A DNA stretch of 62,144 bases from an uncultured Bacteroidales bacterium (GTDB lineage Bacteria > Bacteroidota > Bacteroidia > Bacteroidales > F082). The stretch spans positions 1 through 62,144 of the forward strand of contig ONKQ01000011.1 in NCBI GenBank assembly GCA_900318465.1. Reading direction: 5' to 3'. A program made the position numbers and the translations under genes. Positions 1 through 8,098 of the stretch are shown piece by piece; position 1 is the first letter of the stretch; each line of letters opens with the position of its first letter. The notes beneath the pieces were generated by a model. It was not told where the DNA came from, did not search any database, and saw nothing but the letters and a program-made list of their open reading frames with translations.

Positions 1-85
1 GTCGCAGTATACTGCCGGCATGTACACGGTGCGTGTTGTGACTGAGAACGGTGTGAGCGTCAACCGCATCACTGTTGTCAGATAA
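1..85 (+). CDS. C-terminal end of a T9SS-secreted protein (5' partial)
   Basis: The gene enters from the left edge in the frame starting at base 2 and ends at TAA 83-85. The last 27 residues contain AGMYTVRVVTENG and end in NRITVVR. This is the closing strand of a type A sorting domain (Por secretion tail), which sends proteins through the type IX system to the cell surface. Nothing can be said about the main part of the protein. A strong terminator follows. Confidence 0.7.
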   Translation, partial: SQYTAGMYTVRVVTENGVSVNRITVVR

Positions 86-118
86 ATGACCTTGCGGAAT
101 TGACTTCCGCAAAAAATT

Positions 119-150
119 GGGCGGCTTCCTTCGGGGAGCCGCCCTTTTTT
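119..150 (+). terminator. Rho-independent terminator
   Basis: GGGCGGCT (119-126) pairs with AGCCGCCC (137-144) and six T follow. It ends the T9SS gene. A second perfect hairpin, TTGCGGAA (92-99) with TTCCGCAA (105-112), lies just upstream and has no T-run. Confidence 0.9.
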
Positions 151-151
151 A

Positions 152-159
152 TATATTTG
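152..159 (+). promoter_or_regulatory. -7 box of the M64 peptidase gene
   Basis: TATATTTG matches the Bacteroidota -7 consensus TAnnTTTG. It lies directly after the terminator and 19 bases before the ATG. Confidence 0.6.
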
Positions 160-178
160 CGGCATCAAATCCATTGTT

Positions 179-1450
179 ATGAAAAGATATTTCCTTTTGT
201 TGCTTGCGTTGCTCCCGGTCTTCGCTTGGGCGCAATTTGACCGTTATTTCACCGAGTCGTCCCTGCGCGTGGACTATTGTCTGACGGGCAACCGCACACA
301 GACTACCTACTCCCTCAAGGAGCTGATTCACGAGCCGTATTGGAGCGGCTCCAAAACCAACCTCATCGACAGCCTTGAGTTTGGCAACTACATCGTCAAG
401 GTGTTTGAGACGGGAACAGATAAACTGCTGTTTTCCAAGGGCTACCAAAACCTCTTTGGCGAATGGCAAACCACGCCCGAAGCCTTGACTCTCACCAAGA
501 CCTTTGAGGAATCGGTCATCGTGCCTTTCCCGAAAGTGAAAATTGATGTTGCGTTGCTGTACAAGACTTGGGAAGGCGAGTTGGTGGAAGGTATGCGCCT
601 CACCGTGTCGCCCGACGACTATTTCATCCACAACTACAACAACCTTGGCCTGTCCGTCTACGAGGCTTGGATTGGCAATAAGGACTACACGAAAGCCGTT
701 GATATTGTGATACTTCCCGAAGGCTACACTCAGGCCGAGATGGGCAAGTTCGTCAAGGATTGCGACTTCTTTGTGGAGAGCATGTTCAGCTTTGTGCCTT
801 ACGACCGCTATCGTGAGAGTTTCAATGTGCGTGGCGTGATGGTGCCTTCCGAGGAGACGGGATGCACCATGCCTGGCGACCACATCTATAAGAACACGGC
901 CATGCGCTTCAGCTTCTGGACCTTCGACTCGGAGCGCTACTGCATGAGCACCGACAACCGCGACATCCGCGACTTGGCGGGACAAGTGCCTTACGATCAG
1001 ATTTATATCCTCGTCAATACGGATAAATACGGCGGTGGCGGCATTTACAACTTTTATTGTTCCAGCGCGAGCAGCAACCACTTCTCGGGCGATGTCATCA
1101 TCCATGAGTTTGGGCATGGTTTCGCGGGCCTCGCCGATGAATACTACACCGACGAAACAGGCTACGACCACATGTATAACCTCGCCATCGAACCGTGGGA
1201 GCCGAACATCACCACGATGGTGGATTTCAGCAACAAATGGGGCGACATGCTGAACAAGAAAACGCCCGTCCCAACGCCTCGTGAGCCGAAATACGAGCAG
1301 ACTATCGGCGTGTTTGAGGGCGGCGGCTACGAGCCGAAGGGCATGTATAGCCCCCACATGGACTGCCTGATGAAGACCTTCAAAGGCCATGAGTTCTGCC
1401 CCGTCTGCCAACGGGCTATCGAACGGATGATACTGTATTATTCCAAATGA
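179..1450 (+). CDS. Secreted M64-family metallopeptidase
   Basis: The 423-residue protein starts with a clear signal peptide (MKRYFLLLLALLPVFAWAQ) and is probably exported. The centre carries HEFGH (residues 309-313) followed by GFAGLADEYY. This is the zinc-binding motif of the M64 group, which was named for IgA-cleaving enzymes and is common in Bacteroidota. The N-terminal half looks like the M64 N-terminal domain, with a beta-rich stretch before residue 150. The length fits the family. There is no T9SS tail and no lipobox, so the protein is likely periplasmic. The substrate cannot be predicted. The gene has its own promoter and is followed by a repeat block rather than a terminator. Confidence 0.88.
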   Translation: MKRYFLLLLALLPVFAWAQFDRYFTESSLRVDYCLTGNRTQTTYSLKELIHEPYWSGSKTNLIDSLEFGNYIVKVFETGTDKLLFSKGYQNLFGEWQTTPEALTLTKTFEESVIVPFPKVKIDVALLYKTWEGELVEGMRLTVSPDDYFIHNYNNLGLSVYEAWIGNKDYTKAVDIVILPEGYTQAEMGKFVKDCDFFVESMFSFVPYDRYRESFNVRGVMVPSEETGCTMPGDHIYKNTAMRFSFWTFDSERYCMSTDNRDIRDLAGQVPYDQIYILVNTDKYGGGGIYNFYCSSASSNHFSGDVIIHEFGHGFAGLADEYYTDETGYDHMYNLAIEPWEPNITTMVDFSNKWGDMLNKKTPVPTPREPKYEQTIGVFEGGGYEPKGMYSPHMDCLMKTFKGHEFCPVCQRAIERMILYYSK

Positions 1451-1634
1451 TGAATTAAGAATGATGGATTAAGAATGATGGATTAAGAATGATGGATTAA
1501 GAATGATGAATTAAGAATGATGAATTAAGAATTAGGGTAAAGCATTCTGCATTCTAAATTCTGCATTCTGCATTTTAAATTCTACATTCTGCATTTTAAA
1601 TTCTACATTCTACATTCTGCATTCTGCATTAAGA
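1451..1634. repeat. Composite tandem and inverted repeat block
   Basis: The left half holds about five copies of a 13-base unit, ATTAAGAATGATG. The right half holds degenerate units of the type GCATTCTGCATTCTAAATT, which can pair with the left half. The block reaches to the base before the cvpA start codon. A related block lies at 11737-11905. Confidence 0.85.
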
Positions 1635-2216
1635 ATGAACTACTTAGACATCATAATAGCAATCGTCCTGTTCGTTTTCGGGGTCAAAGGCTACCGCAAG
1701 GGCTTGATTATCGAGGTGGTCACATTGTTGGCCTTTGGTGTGGGCATTTACGGTGCCATGCACTTCTCCGATTTCACGGCGGAGCACCTGCAAGAGGTGA
1801 TGACTATTGACCCCAAGTATCTGAATACCGTCGCTTTCGTGCTGACTTTCATCCTTTTGGTGATTGTCGTCAATATGATTGGCAAGGCAGTCACCAATTT
1901 GGTGAGGGCCATGAACTTGAACTTTTTCAACAAGCTATGCGGATTTGTTTTTGGTGCGGCCAAAGGTGTGCTGTTATGCAGCATTTTAGTGTTGGTACTC
2001 AACAATTTCCAACTGATGGGCATAGTGAAACCCGAAGTGCGGGAACAATCGAAATTGTATCCTTATATTGAGGAAACAGTGCCTTACGTCTATCGCGGTT
2101 TCGACTTGGTGAGGGATTACGCCAAGGAAGTGCTGCCTGAAAATGAGGAGAAACCTGATGGGAATTTGCCTGAAAAAGAGAAAGATAGTATAGAAGAAAA
2201 CCTACTTGTCATTTAA
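1635..2216 (+). CDS. CvpA family membrane protein
   Basis: This 193-residue protein has about four hydrophobic segments (near residues 3-20, 25-45, 62-85 and 100-125) and a polar, acidic C-terminal tail. The opening (NYLDIIIAIVLFVFGVKGYRKG) and the RKGLIIE turn are typical of the CvpA/colicin V production family. Its molecular role is still unsettled; it has been linked to envelope homeostasis. The ATG at 1635 abuts the repeat block, and no promoter box is visible between that block and the gene. Its 3' end faces the converging toxin-antitoxin pair. Confidence 0.85.
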   Translation: MNYLDIIIAIVLFVFGVKGYRKGLIIEVVTLLAFGVGIYGAMHFSDFTAEHLQEVMTIDPKYLNTVAFVLTFILLVIVVNMIGKAVTNLVRAMNLNFFNKLCGFVFGAAKGVLLCSILVLVLNNFQLMGIVKPEVREQSKLYPYIEETVPYVYRGFDLVRDYAKEVLPENEEKPDGNLPEKEKDSIEENLLVI

Positions 2217-2277
2217 AGGCTAAAGCGCATTCTTCGCTTTATTCCAATTTCCAAACTTTCTTCAAAATCCGACTTTC

Positions 2278-2607
2278 CTAAAGACTGCGGATTATTTCTT
2301 CAATATACTTGTCGGACACGTTTTGTATCTCTTTCTTGTCGTAGATGGTGAGCAGGTTGATACATGTGTCGGTGGTTTCGATGACCACATTCAACGTTAT
2401 GACGCGCAAACCGCCCCGTTTGCCGCCACCTTTGCTTTTGACACCAAGTCTAATCTTCCTTATACCTCCGCCAAGCGAAACACCTGCATTGGGATTCTCT
2501 ATTAGTTCGTGCTGCATGTCGTCAATGTCATCGGCCAAGGAATGATAACGCTTCGCCAATCGCTTCAACTGGCGCTTAAACTCTATGGTATAATTGAAAG
2601 TCACCAT
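2278..2607 (-). CDS. RelE/ParE-superfamily toxin
   Basis: The 109-residue basic protein opens with the RelE-type pattern TIEFKRQLKRLAKRY. Further on come IRKIRLGVKSKGGGKRGGLRVI, which matches the positively charged core strand of HigB/RelE toxins, and a LLTIYDKKE strand near the end. Known members cleave mRNA at the ribosome. It is the second gene of a two-gene operon, three bases after the antitoxin stop codon. The subgroup (HigB or YoeB type) is not certain. Confidence 0.82.
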   Translation of the reverse strand: MVTFNYTIEFKRQLKRLAKRYHSLADDIDDMQHELIENPNAGVSLGGGIRKIRLGVKSKGGGKRGGLRVITLNVVIETTDTCINLLTIYDKKEIQNVSDKYIEEIIRSL

Positions 2608-2610
2608 CGT

Positions 2611-2859
2611 TTACAATGCTTCAGCCCGAAGTTCTTCCACCAATTCATCGAGAGAAGCGAGGCCTTTGCCCGCAAACGTCCCTTCTTTGGCCTCTTGGTA
2701 GCCTCTCGTTATTGTTTCGGTAATGAACTGTTTCTGAGCTTCGGTTTCATCGTCCTTGGTGACAAGTTTGTCTATCGTAACGCCTTTAATAGCACCCAAA
2801 ACCTGTTTCAGGCTCGCGGCAATACTTGCATCTTCAACATTCAGAACAATCTGTGTCAT
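2611..2859 (-). CDS. Antitoxin partner of the RelE-type toxin
   Basis: The 82-residue acidic protein has the form MTQIVLNVEDASIAASLKQV, then LGAIKGV, and an acidic C-terminal helix. Bacteroidota antitoxins that precede RelE/HigB-like toxins have this layout. It presumably neutralises the toxin encoded downstream and represses the shared promoter. The identification rests on gene order, size and the N-terminal pattern. No DNA-binding domain is obvious. Confidence 0.75.
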   Translation of the reverse strand: MTQIVLNVEDASIAASLKQVLGAIKGVTIDKLVTKDDETEAQKQFITETITRGYQEAKEGTFAGKGLASLDELVEELRAEAL

Positions 2860-2885
2860 AACCCTGTATTTTTTATTTTCGACCG

Positions 2886-2893
2886 CAAAAATA
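2886..2893 (-). promoter_or_regulatory. -7 box of the RelE-type toxin-antitoxin operon
   Basis: On the minus strand the bases read TATTTTTG, a match to TAnnTTTG, 26 bases before the antitoxin ATG. The remaining bases up to the tdk stop codon show no clear structure. Confidence 0.55.
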
Positions 2894-2999
2894 ACAATAA
2901 TCTTCCGACAGCAATGCCATTTCCTGCGATTTCCACAAGATCCTTGTTACGGGATTTGTTCTGAGAACAGAGACCAACATGTATCCTTGCAGTAAATAG

Positions 3000-3590
3000 C
3001 TATCTGTTAGTTTCCCGTTCCTTCCGTGCTTTCAAATAGCAGGAACGGCACAATGGCTCGTAACTCTCTGTTTCTCCGAGTACTACTAATTTGTCGCCCG
3101 CGATGGTGCGGTGAGAGTATTGCGCTTGTCCGCCGCAGCGAACACAAATGGCGTGTACCTTGGTCACATCCTCGGCAATGGCCATCAGTTTGGGCATGGG
3201 GCCAAAAGGGTTGCCCATGAAATCCATGTCGAGACCGGCTACGATGACCCTTACGCCCTGGTTGGCCAACTGTTGGCAGACGTTAGGCAGCTCATCGTCA
3301 AGGAATTGCGCCTCATCGATGCCAATCACGTCCACGTCGGTGGCATAGAAAAGGATTTCGTTGGCACTCTCCACGGGGATGGAGTGCAAGGCCGTGGCGT
3401 TGTGCGACACCACATCCTCGTCGCTGTAGCGAGTATCGACGCCAGGCTTGAAAATCTCCACCTTCAGTTTGGCGATTTTGGCCCGTTTCAAGCGTCTGAT
3501 GAGCTCTTCCGTCTTGCCTGAAAACATTGAGCCACAGACCACTTCAATCCAGCCTTGCGATTTGTTGTGAGAATCTTTTTCTAAGAACAT
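3000..3590 (-). CDS. tdk: Thymidine kinase
   Basis: This 196-residue enzyme phosphorylates thymidine to dTMP in the salvage pathway. It has the type II thymidine kinase P-loop ([15 protein letters not shown]), the Walker B region [13 protein letters not shown], the GLDMDF strand, and the zinc-binding cysteines CVRC and CRSC near the C-terminus. The length is normal. The neighbouring genes on the plus strand start from the same short intergenic region. The CDS is intact and the call is secure. Confidence 0.97.
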   Translation of the reverse strand: MFLEKDSHNKSQGWIEVVCGSMFSGKTEELIRRLKRAKIAKLKVEIFKPGVDTRYSDEDVVSHNATALHSIPVESANEILFYATDVDVIGIDEAQFLDDELPNVCQQLANQGVRVIVAGLDMDFMGNPFGPMPKLMAIAEDVTKVHAICVRCGGQAQYSHRTIAGDKLVVLGETESYEPLCRSCYLKARKERETNR

Positions 3591-3613
3591 GCTCGTTGCT
3601 TTTGGAAATTATG

Positions 3614-3621
3614 TACTTTTA
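3614..3621 (+). promoter_or_regulatory. Possible -7 box of the acidic-protein gene
   Basis: TACTTTTA differs from TAnnTTTG only in the last base. It lies upstream of a degenerate palindromic element and 70 bases before the chosen ATG at 3692. Confidence 0.35.
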
Positions 3622-3640
3622 CGCCCTCATTCATGGCATT

Positions 3641-3668
3641 GTCATTGCGAGGATCGAAACAAAACAAA
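3641..3668 (+). repeat. Degenerate GTCATTGCGAGG palindromic element
   Basis: GTCATTGCGAGGATCGAA is followed by a decayed second arm. It is a worn copy of the element that sits inside sufS and the ArnT-like gene at 42671. Here it falls in the leader of the acidic-protein gene, where it would be transcribed but not translated. Confidence 0.65.
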
Positions 3669-3691
3669 GCAAAAATATAGATTATTCCAAT

Positions 3692-4711
3692 ATGAACGAC
3701 ACCTTCAGCGAACAAAAAGAAAAGTTAATTGCTATTAATCAAGAAATCAGTCTGTTACGTCAACAAATCAACTACCTTTTGAGGAATGAGAAACCTCTTG
3801 GATTACTTGATTTGGACGTGTTGATGAATAGGACGCACACGGTTTACGACCTGCTTTGCGCCATCAATTTGGGTGAAAACTCCGATGAAGAGGAGCTTGA
3901 CCTCGACCCTGAGGCTTTTGCCGGACTGTTTGGCGGTATGTCGCAGGAAACGCCTGAAGAAACGGTTAAGGAGGAGATTCCGACAGAAGAAGTGCCGAAA
4001 GAAACAATGGAAGTAGAGGAGGAGATTCCGACCGATGAAAGTCAACCTGTTGTGAATGAAGTGATTGAAGAAGAGGTGGTTGAGGAACCACAGTCAACTG
4101 AGTCGACACCTAACAGTGATGAATACGGTTTCTTTTTCAGGTTTGAGGATGAGCCTCAGGTGGAAGCGACTGAGCCAGAACCTGTAGTGGAGCAAGTGGA
4201 GGAACCTGTTGATAACCAAACTAAAGAGCCTTTTGTGGATGAGCCGATTGTGACCGATGACGGCAAGGTGGTGCATTTCGTGGAGGAGGTTTCGGAAAAA
4301 GACATCCCTGCCCGCGACCTTGTGGACGGCGACAGCCTTGTGCGCGACAATCCGTTTGAGATGCCCCGCATGGACGATGGCAGCGAAGAGCCTGATTTTG
4401 AGCTGGATTCTTCCGAAACGCTTGGCGAGAGCCTGATGCGTGAAGACCGTTCATTGGCTGCCAAATTGCAACAGAATCCTGTCCCCGACTTGAAGTCGGT
4501 TATTGGAATCAACGACAAGTTTTTGTTTGTCAATGAGTTGTTTGGAGGTAGCATGGAAAAGTATAACAAGTCCATTGAAAACCTCAACGACTTGAAGACC
4601 TTGAATGGTGCCATGATTTACTTGAACGAGCTGAAGATTGAGTTGCAGTGGAACAGCAGCAACGAAGCCTATCAGAAACTCGCGGAATTGGTTCGGAGAA
4701 AGTTTGATTAG
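3692..4711 (+). CDS. Acidic protein of unknown function, coiled-coil start
   Basis: I chose the ATG at 3692 (MNDTFSEQKEKLIAINQEI), which gives 339 residues. An upstream start would overlap tdk and translate a palindromic element. The first 60 residues form a likely coiled coil. Residues of roughly 70-250 are very rich in Glu, Asp, Pro and Val and are probably disordered. The last 100 residues (GINDKFLFVNELFGGSMEKY, then LNELKIELQW) look folded and helical. There is no signal peptide, so the protein is cytosolic. It lies six bases before rsmI and probably shares its transcript. I do not recognise a characterised family. Confidence 0.8.
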   Translation: MNDTFSEQKEKLIAINQEISLLRQQINYLLRNEKPLGLLDLDVLMNRTHTVYDLLCAINLGENSDEEELDLDPEAFAGLFGGMSQETPEETVKEEIPTEEVPKETMEVEEEIPTDESQPVVNEVIEEEVVEEPQSTESTPNSDEYGFFFRFEDEPQVEATEPEPVVEQVEEPVDNQTKEPFVDEPIVTDDGKVVHFVEEVSEKDIPARDLVDGDSLVRDNPFEMPRMDDGSEEPDFELDSSETLGESLMREDRSLAAKLQQNPVPDLKSVIGINDKFLFVNELFGGSMEKYNKSIENLNDLKTLNGAMIYLNELKIELQWNSSNEAYQKLAELVRRKFD

Positions 4712-4717
4712 TGTTTT

Positions 4718-5425
4718 ATGGGCAAATTATTTCTTGTTCCCACACCCATCGGCAATTTGGAGGACATCACCCTTCGGGCCATCCGTGTCTTGAAAGAGGT
4801 TGATGCCATCCTTGCTGAAGATACACGCACTTCGGGCAATCTGCTCCGGCATTTGGAAATCAGCAAACCGATGACGCCGTTCCATATCCGCAATGAGCAT
4901 CAGGTGGTGGAGCGCATCGCCGACCGCATGGAGGCAGGGGAGACTTTGGCCTTGGTCACCGATGCAGGTACGCCTGCCATTTCCGACCCGGGTTTCCTTT
5001 TGGTGCGCGAATGTGTCAAGCGGGGTATTGAGGTGGAGTGCTTGCCTGGCCCGACGGCGTTTGTTCCTGCCCTGGTCAATTCGGGGCTGCCCGCCGAGAA
5101 GTTCATCTTTGAGGGTTTTCTGCCGCACAAAAAAGGCCGGCAAACCAAGCTGCAAGCCGTGGCCAACTATCCCTACACGACCATTTTGTATGAGTCGCCG
5201 TTCCGTTTGCTGAAGACCTTGCAACAGTTGGCCGAGGTTTGTGGCGCGGAGCGACAAGTCTGCGTTTCGCGCGAGCTGACCAAGATTCATGAAGAAAACG
5301 CCCGTGGCACCTTGGCCGAAGTCGTCGAGCATTTTTCCAAGAAAGACATAAAAGGCGAAATCGTCATTGTGTTGGAAGGGACTTCAAGTACTTCTCCCGA
5401 CAATGACGATTCCGAACAAGAATAA
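4718..5425 (+). CDS. rsmI: 16S rRNA (cytidine1402-2'-O)-methyltransferase
   Basis: RsmI adds a 2'-O-methyl group to C1402 in the decoding centre of 16S rRNA, using S-adenosylmethionine. The protein has the family N-terminus LFLVPTPIGNLEDITLRA, the EDTRTSG motif, ALVTDAGTPAISDPG for the methyl donor site and LPGPTAFVPALVNSGLP. At 235 residues it is of normal length. It follows the acidic-protein gene closely and converges on the FMN-binding lipoprotein gene with five bases between them. Confidence 0.96.
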   Translation: MGKLFLVPTPIGNLEDITLRAIRVLKEVDAILAEDTRTSGNLLRHLEISKPMTPFHIRNEHQVVERIADRMEAGETLALVTDAGTPAISDPGFLLVRECVKRGIEVECLPGPTAFVPALVNSGLPAEKFIFEGFLPHKKGRQTKLQAVANYPYTTILYESPFRLLKTLQQLAEVCGAERQVCVSRELTKIHEENARGTLAEVVEHFSKKDIKGEIVIVLEGTSSTSPDNDDSEQE

Positions 5426-5430
5426 AGGTC

Positions 5431-5985
5431 TTATTTGTTGAGCTTTCCGAGAAGACGTTGCCAGAAGGTCGGTTCGACGTGCTCCTTCTTGAGTTGACGC
5501 TGGTAGGCTTCCAAACGCATGGCAAGGCTGCCTTTCACGCCGTTGGAGGTATAAGTGGCACCGCTGATGGCATCCACGTTTTTACCTAAGGCTTCTTCGA
5601 CCGTCAAGCCGTCCCAAGCTTTGAAAAGACCGCCGTCCACAACACGCTCTACAAAGCGGGGTGTCTCGTGGTTGGGCAGCATGACGACTTGCTTGATGCG
5701 TCCTTCGGCATCCAAGGCAATTACTAAAGGTGTGTTGCCATTATAGCCTTTCACTGTTTCGGAATAAGGCATGGAGTATAAAAGGGTGCCAATCAGCTCG
5801 CCTTGTGCGTTTTTGACTTGATAAAAAGATGTGTCAATAGTCTGAACTTCAGCGGCTTCGCTGAAATAAGGCGTGACCCGTTCCAAAGGTAGTTCGGGTA
5901 ATTGTGTAGGTATTGGATCACAGCTGCCGAGGCAAAAAATGGAGGCGAAAAGCAGTCCGCCCATGAGGTTCTTGAGAGTCTTCAT
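5431..5985 (-). CDS. FMN-binding domain lipoprotein
   Basis: The 184-residue protein begins with a lipoprotein signal peptide that ends in LGSC, so it is anchored to a membrane on the outer side. Residues of roughly 85-160 form an FMN-binding domain like that of RnfG and NqrC. The motif SGATYTSNGV holds the Thr that accepts covalently bound FMN in those proteins. It may carry electrons in the periplasm, but no Rnf or Nqr genes are nearby and no partner can be named. It is transcribed away from udk. Confidence 0.85.
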   Translation of the reverse strand: MKTLKNLMGGLLFASIFCLGSCDPIPTQLPELPLERVTPYFSEAAEVQTIDTSFYQVKNAQGELIGTLLYSMPYSETVKGYNGNTPLVIALDAEGRIKQVVMLPNHETPRFVERVVDGGLFKAWDGLTVEEALGKNVDAISGATYTSNGVKGSLAMRLEAYQRQLKKEHVEPTFWQRLLGKLNK

Positions 5986-6011
5986 TTCGGTATTTGTTTT
6001 GAAATTTCGTG

Positions 6012-6019
6012 CAAAAGTA
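6012..6019 (-). promoter_or_regulatory. -7 box of the FMN-binding lipoprotein gene
   Basis: The minus strand reads TACTTTTG, 26 bases before the ATG. It is back to back with the udk promoter. Confidence 0.6.
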
Positions 6020-6040
6020 GGGAAAATTCGACAAAACCAC

Positions 6041-6048
6041 TATCTTTG
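6041..6048 (+). promoter_or_regulatory. -7 box of udk
   Basis: TATCTTTG followed by CG is a full match to TAnnTTTG, 21 bases before the ATG at 6070. It rules out the longer reading frame that begins upstream at a GTG. Confidence 0.65.
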
Positions 6049-6069
6049 CGCGTCCAAAATTTGAAAATC

Positions 6070-6678
6070 ATGTTAGTCATTGGTATTGCAGGTGGATCTG
6101 GGTCAGGAAAGACCACCGTCGTCAAGGAGCTGGTACGTCAACTGCCAGAAAACTCAGTATCAGTCATTTCGCAAGACGCCTATTACTACGACAATGGCGA
6201 CAAAACACCCGAAGAAAAGAAGCAGATTAATTTTGACCATCCCGATGCCATCGAATGGGATCTGCTCATAGACCACCTTGACCGTCTCAAGAAGGGCGAA
6301 ACCATTCCGATGCCGATTTATACCTACGTCACTTGCGCCCGCTCGCAGGAGGTCATCTATGTGCATCCGACTGAGGTCATCATCGTGGAAGGTATCATGG
6401 TGCTGACACAAGAGGAGTTGCGCAAACGCATGGATATCAAGGTGTTTGTGGATACCGATAGCGATGAGCGTTTGATGCGCATCATCCGCCGCGACATCGC
6501 TGAGCGTGGCCGCACTTGGGAGGATGTATTGCGCCACTACCAGACCTTTGTCAAACCCATGCACCAACAATTCATCGAGCCGACCAAACGTAGTGCCGAC
6601 ATCATTCTGCCGCGTGGCTCCAGTCCCGTTGTGGTCGATATTTTGGCCTCTCGAATTAGGATGCATTTGGGGAAGTGA
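6070..6678 (+). CDS. udk: Uridine/cytidine kinase
   Basis: The enzyme makes UMP or CMP from the nucleosides in pyrimidine salvage. The ATG at 6070 gives 202 residues starting LVIGIAGGSGSGKTTVVKEL, with the P-loop at once. Other family signs are SQDAYYYD, NFDHPDAIEWDLL, the nucleoside site region PIYTYVTCAR and the VDTDSDERLMRRI-like helix (here VDTDSDERLMRIIRRD). The 3' end overlaps the converging helicase gene by 23 bases. Confidence 0.95.
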   Translation: MLVIGIAGGSGSGKTTVVKELVRQLPENSVSVISQDAYYYDNGDKTPEEKKQINFDHPDAIEWDLLIDHLDRLKKGETIPMPIYTYVTCARSQEVIYVHPTEVIIVEGIMVLTQEELRKRMDIKVFVDTDSDERLMRIIRRDIAERGRTWEDVLRHYQTFVKPMHQQFIEPTKRSADIILPRGSSPVVVDILASRIRMHLGK

Positions 6679-8092
6679 AGAAAAACTCTTCCTTGAAATT
6701 CACGAAAAACACTTGTTGTTGGGCGCGTGTCAGCGCAGTGTAAATCCAGCGCAAGTCTTCTGTTTCAAGTTCGTCTTTTTGATTGAACGCCGAGTCGATG
6801 AAAACGGTGTTCCATTGGCCGCCTTGGGTCTTGTGGCAGGTGAGGGCGTAGGCAAATTTTACTTGCAAGGCGTTGAACCAAGGGTTGTTGCGCATTTCCT
6901 TGTAACGTTCACGGCGGTTGGGGATGTCCATGTAGTCTTCCTCAACGGCAGCAAAAAGACGTCGGTTTTCCTCTTCGGTGAGCGAGGCGCTGTTGCTGTT
7001 CAGGGTCTCCAGCAGGATTTTAGCCTCGATGTTGGGCTGGTCGGGATAGTCGATGAAACCGAGTTCGACATCGGCAAAACGGAAGCCGTACATCTCTTCA
7101 AACCTTTTGATTTTCCTCAACTCGGCCATGTCGCCGTTGGCGATGAAACTGATGGCATCGTTGCCATTGGCCCAAAAGTAGTTGTTTTTCACCACCATAA
7201 GGCGGTCGCCAGTGGCAATTTCGCCTTCGATGTTCAGGATGCGGCCACGAATGGCTTGGTTGAACATGTTGGCGCGTTTGTTCGACTTGCACACGATGAC
7301 GGCCTCATTGTCAACGTTTTCCGAGAATACACTGTAGAGCAGTTCTTCGAATGTCTCTGGCTCGATTTTTCGTGTGTCCGAAAACCTCTCAATGTTGAAA
7401 ATAGGCAAGGAGTATTCGTAGTTGTTTTCTTTCAGTCGTTCACGAATCTGTGTCGCATTGTAAAGGATGCCCGATTCCAAAGCCTGGCGTTTCACTTCGG
7501 TGAGTTCGAAAGTCGCCGCCGTGATGGGGAATTGTGATTTAAGGTAGTCGCAATCCAAGGCGGGACTTTCGCTGCTCTCAACGGGGGGCAGCTGGGCGGT
7601 GTCGCCGATGAGCAGCAGTCGGCACTTTTCGCCGGTAAAGACGTATTCAAGCAAGTCGTCCAACAGACTTTTGCCGCCAAACTCTCGCTGTTCGCCAATC
7701 ATGGAGGCCTCATCGACGATAAAGAGCGTGTTTTTGCTCCTGTTCTCACCACGTGCAATGCGTATCGAGCCGTCAGGAAAGGTCATGGCTTGATAAATGC
7801 GACGGTGTATCGTGCTGGCACTCTGTCCTGTATAGCTGCTCAACACTTTAGCTGCTCGGCCTGTGGGGGCGAGGAGGACAAATCTCATTCCGATGCTCGG
7901 CAACGTCCTGACCAACGTCTTGACCAAAGAGGTCTTTCCCGTGCCGGCATAGCCTCTCAGGATGTATGTTGGATTGTCTTTCTCAGAGAGCAGAAAAGCG
8001 GCCAAGTGAAACAACACGGTAGCTTGCCCTTCGGTTGGCTTAAAGCTGAAGGATTGTAGTAGTTTACCGTATAATTCATTGCGGCTCAACAT
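6656..8092 (-). CDS. RecD-like superfamily 1 ATP-dependent DNA helicase
   Basis: The 478-residue protein has the SF1 helicase motifs in order: YILRGYAGTGKTSLVKTL (motif I), LLAPTGRAAKVL (Ia), TLFIVDEASMI (II), LLIGDTAQLPPV (III), FAYALTCHKTQGGQWNTVF (V) and IYTALTRAQQQVF (VI). It resembles the RecD/TraA helicase group (UvrD_C_2 type) but is shorter than RecD2, so it is probably a stand-alone repair helicase. It lies seven bases upstream of the TamL gene on the same strand. The exact substrate is unknown. Confidence 0.9.
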   Translation of the reverse strand: MLSRNELYGKLLQSFSFKPTEGQATVLFHLAAFLLSEKDNPTYILRGYAGTGKTSLVKTLVRTLPSIGMRFVLLAPTGRAAKVLSSYTGQSASTIHRRIYQAMTFPDGSIRIARGENRSKNTLFIVDEASMIGEQREFGGKSLLDDLLEYVFTGEKCRLLLIGDTAQLPPVESSESPALDCDYLKSQFPITAATFELTEVKRQALESGILYNATQIRERLKENNYEYSLPIFNIERFSDTRKIEPETFEELLYSVFSENVDNEAVIVCKSNKRANMFNQAIRGRILNIEGEIATGDRLMVVKNNYFWANGNDAISFIANGDMAELRKIKRFEEMYGFRFADVELGFIDYPDQPNIEAKILLETLNSNSASLTEEENRRLFAAVEEDYMDIPNRRERYKEMRNNPWFNALQVKFAYALTCHKTQGGQWNTVFIDSAFNQKDELETEDLRWIYTALTRAQQQVFFVNFKEEFFFTSPNAS

Positions 8093-8098
8093 GATGCA

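Noticed and set aside
149-1411. Long minus-strand frame of 420 residues
   Set aside because: It is the antisense shadow of the M64 peptidase gene; the plus frame has a signal peptide and catalytic motif.
2509-2964. Plus-strand frame of 151 residues across the toxin-antitoxin pair
   Set aside because: It overlaps both toxin-antitoxin genes antisense and has no recognisable domain.
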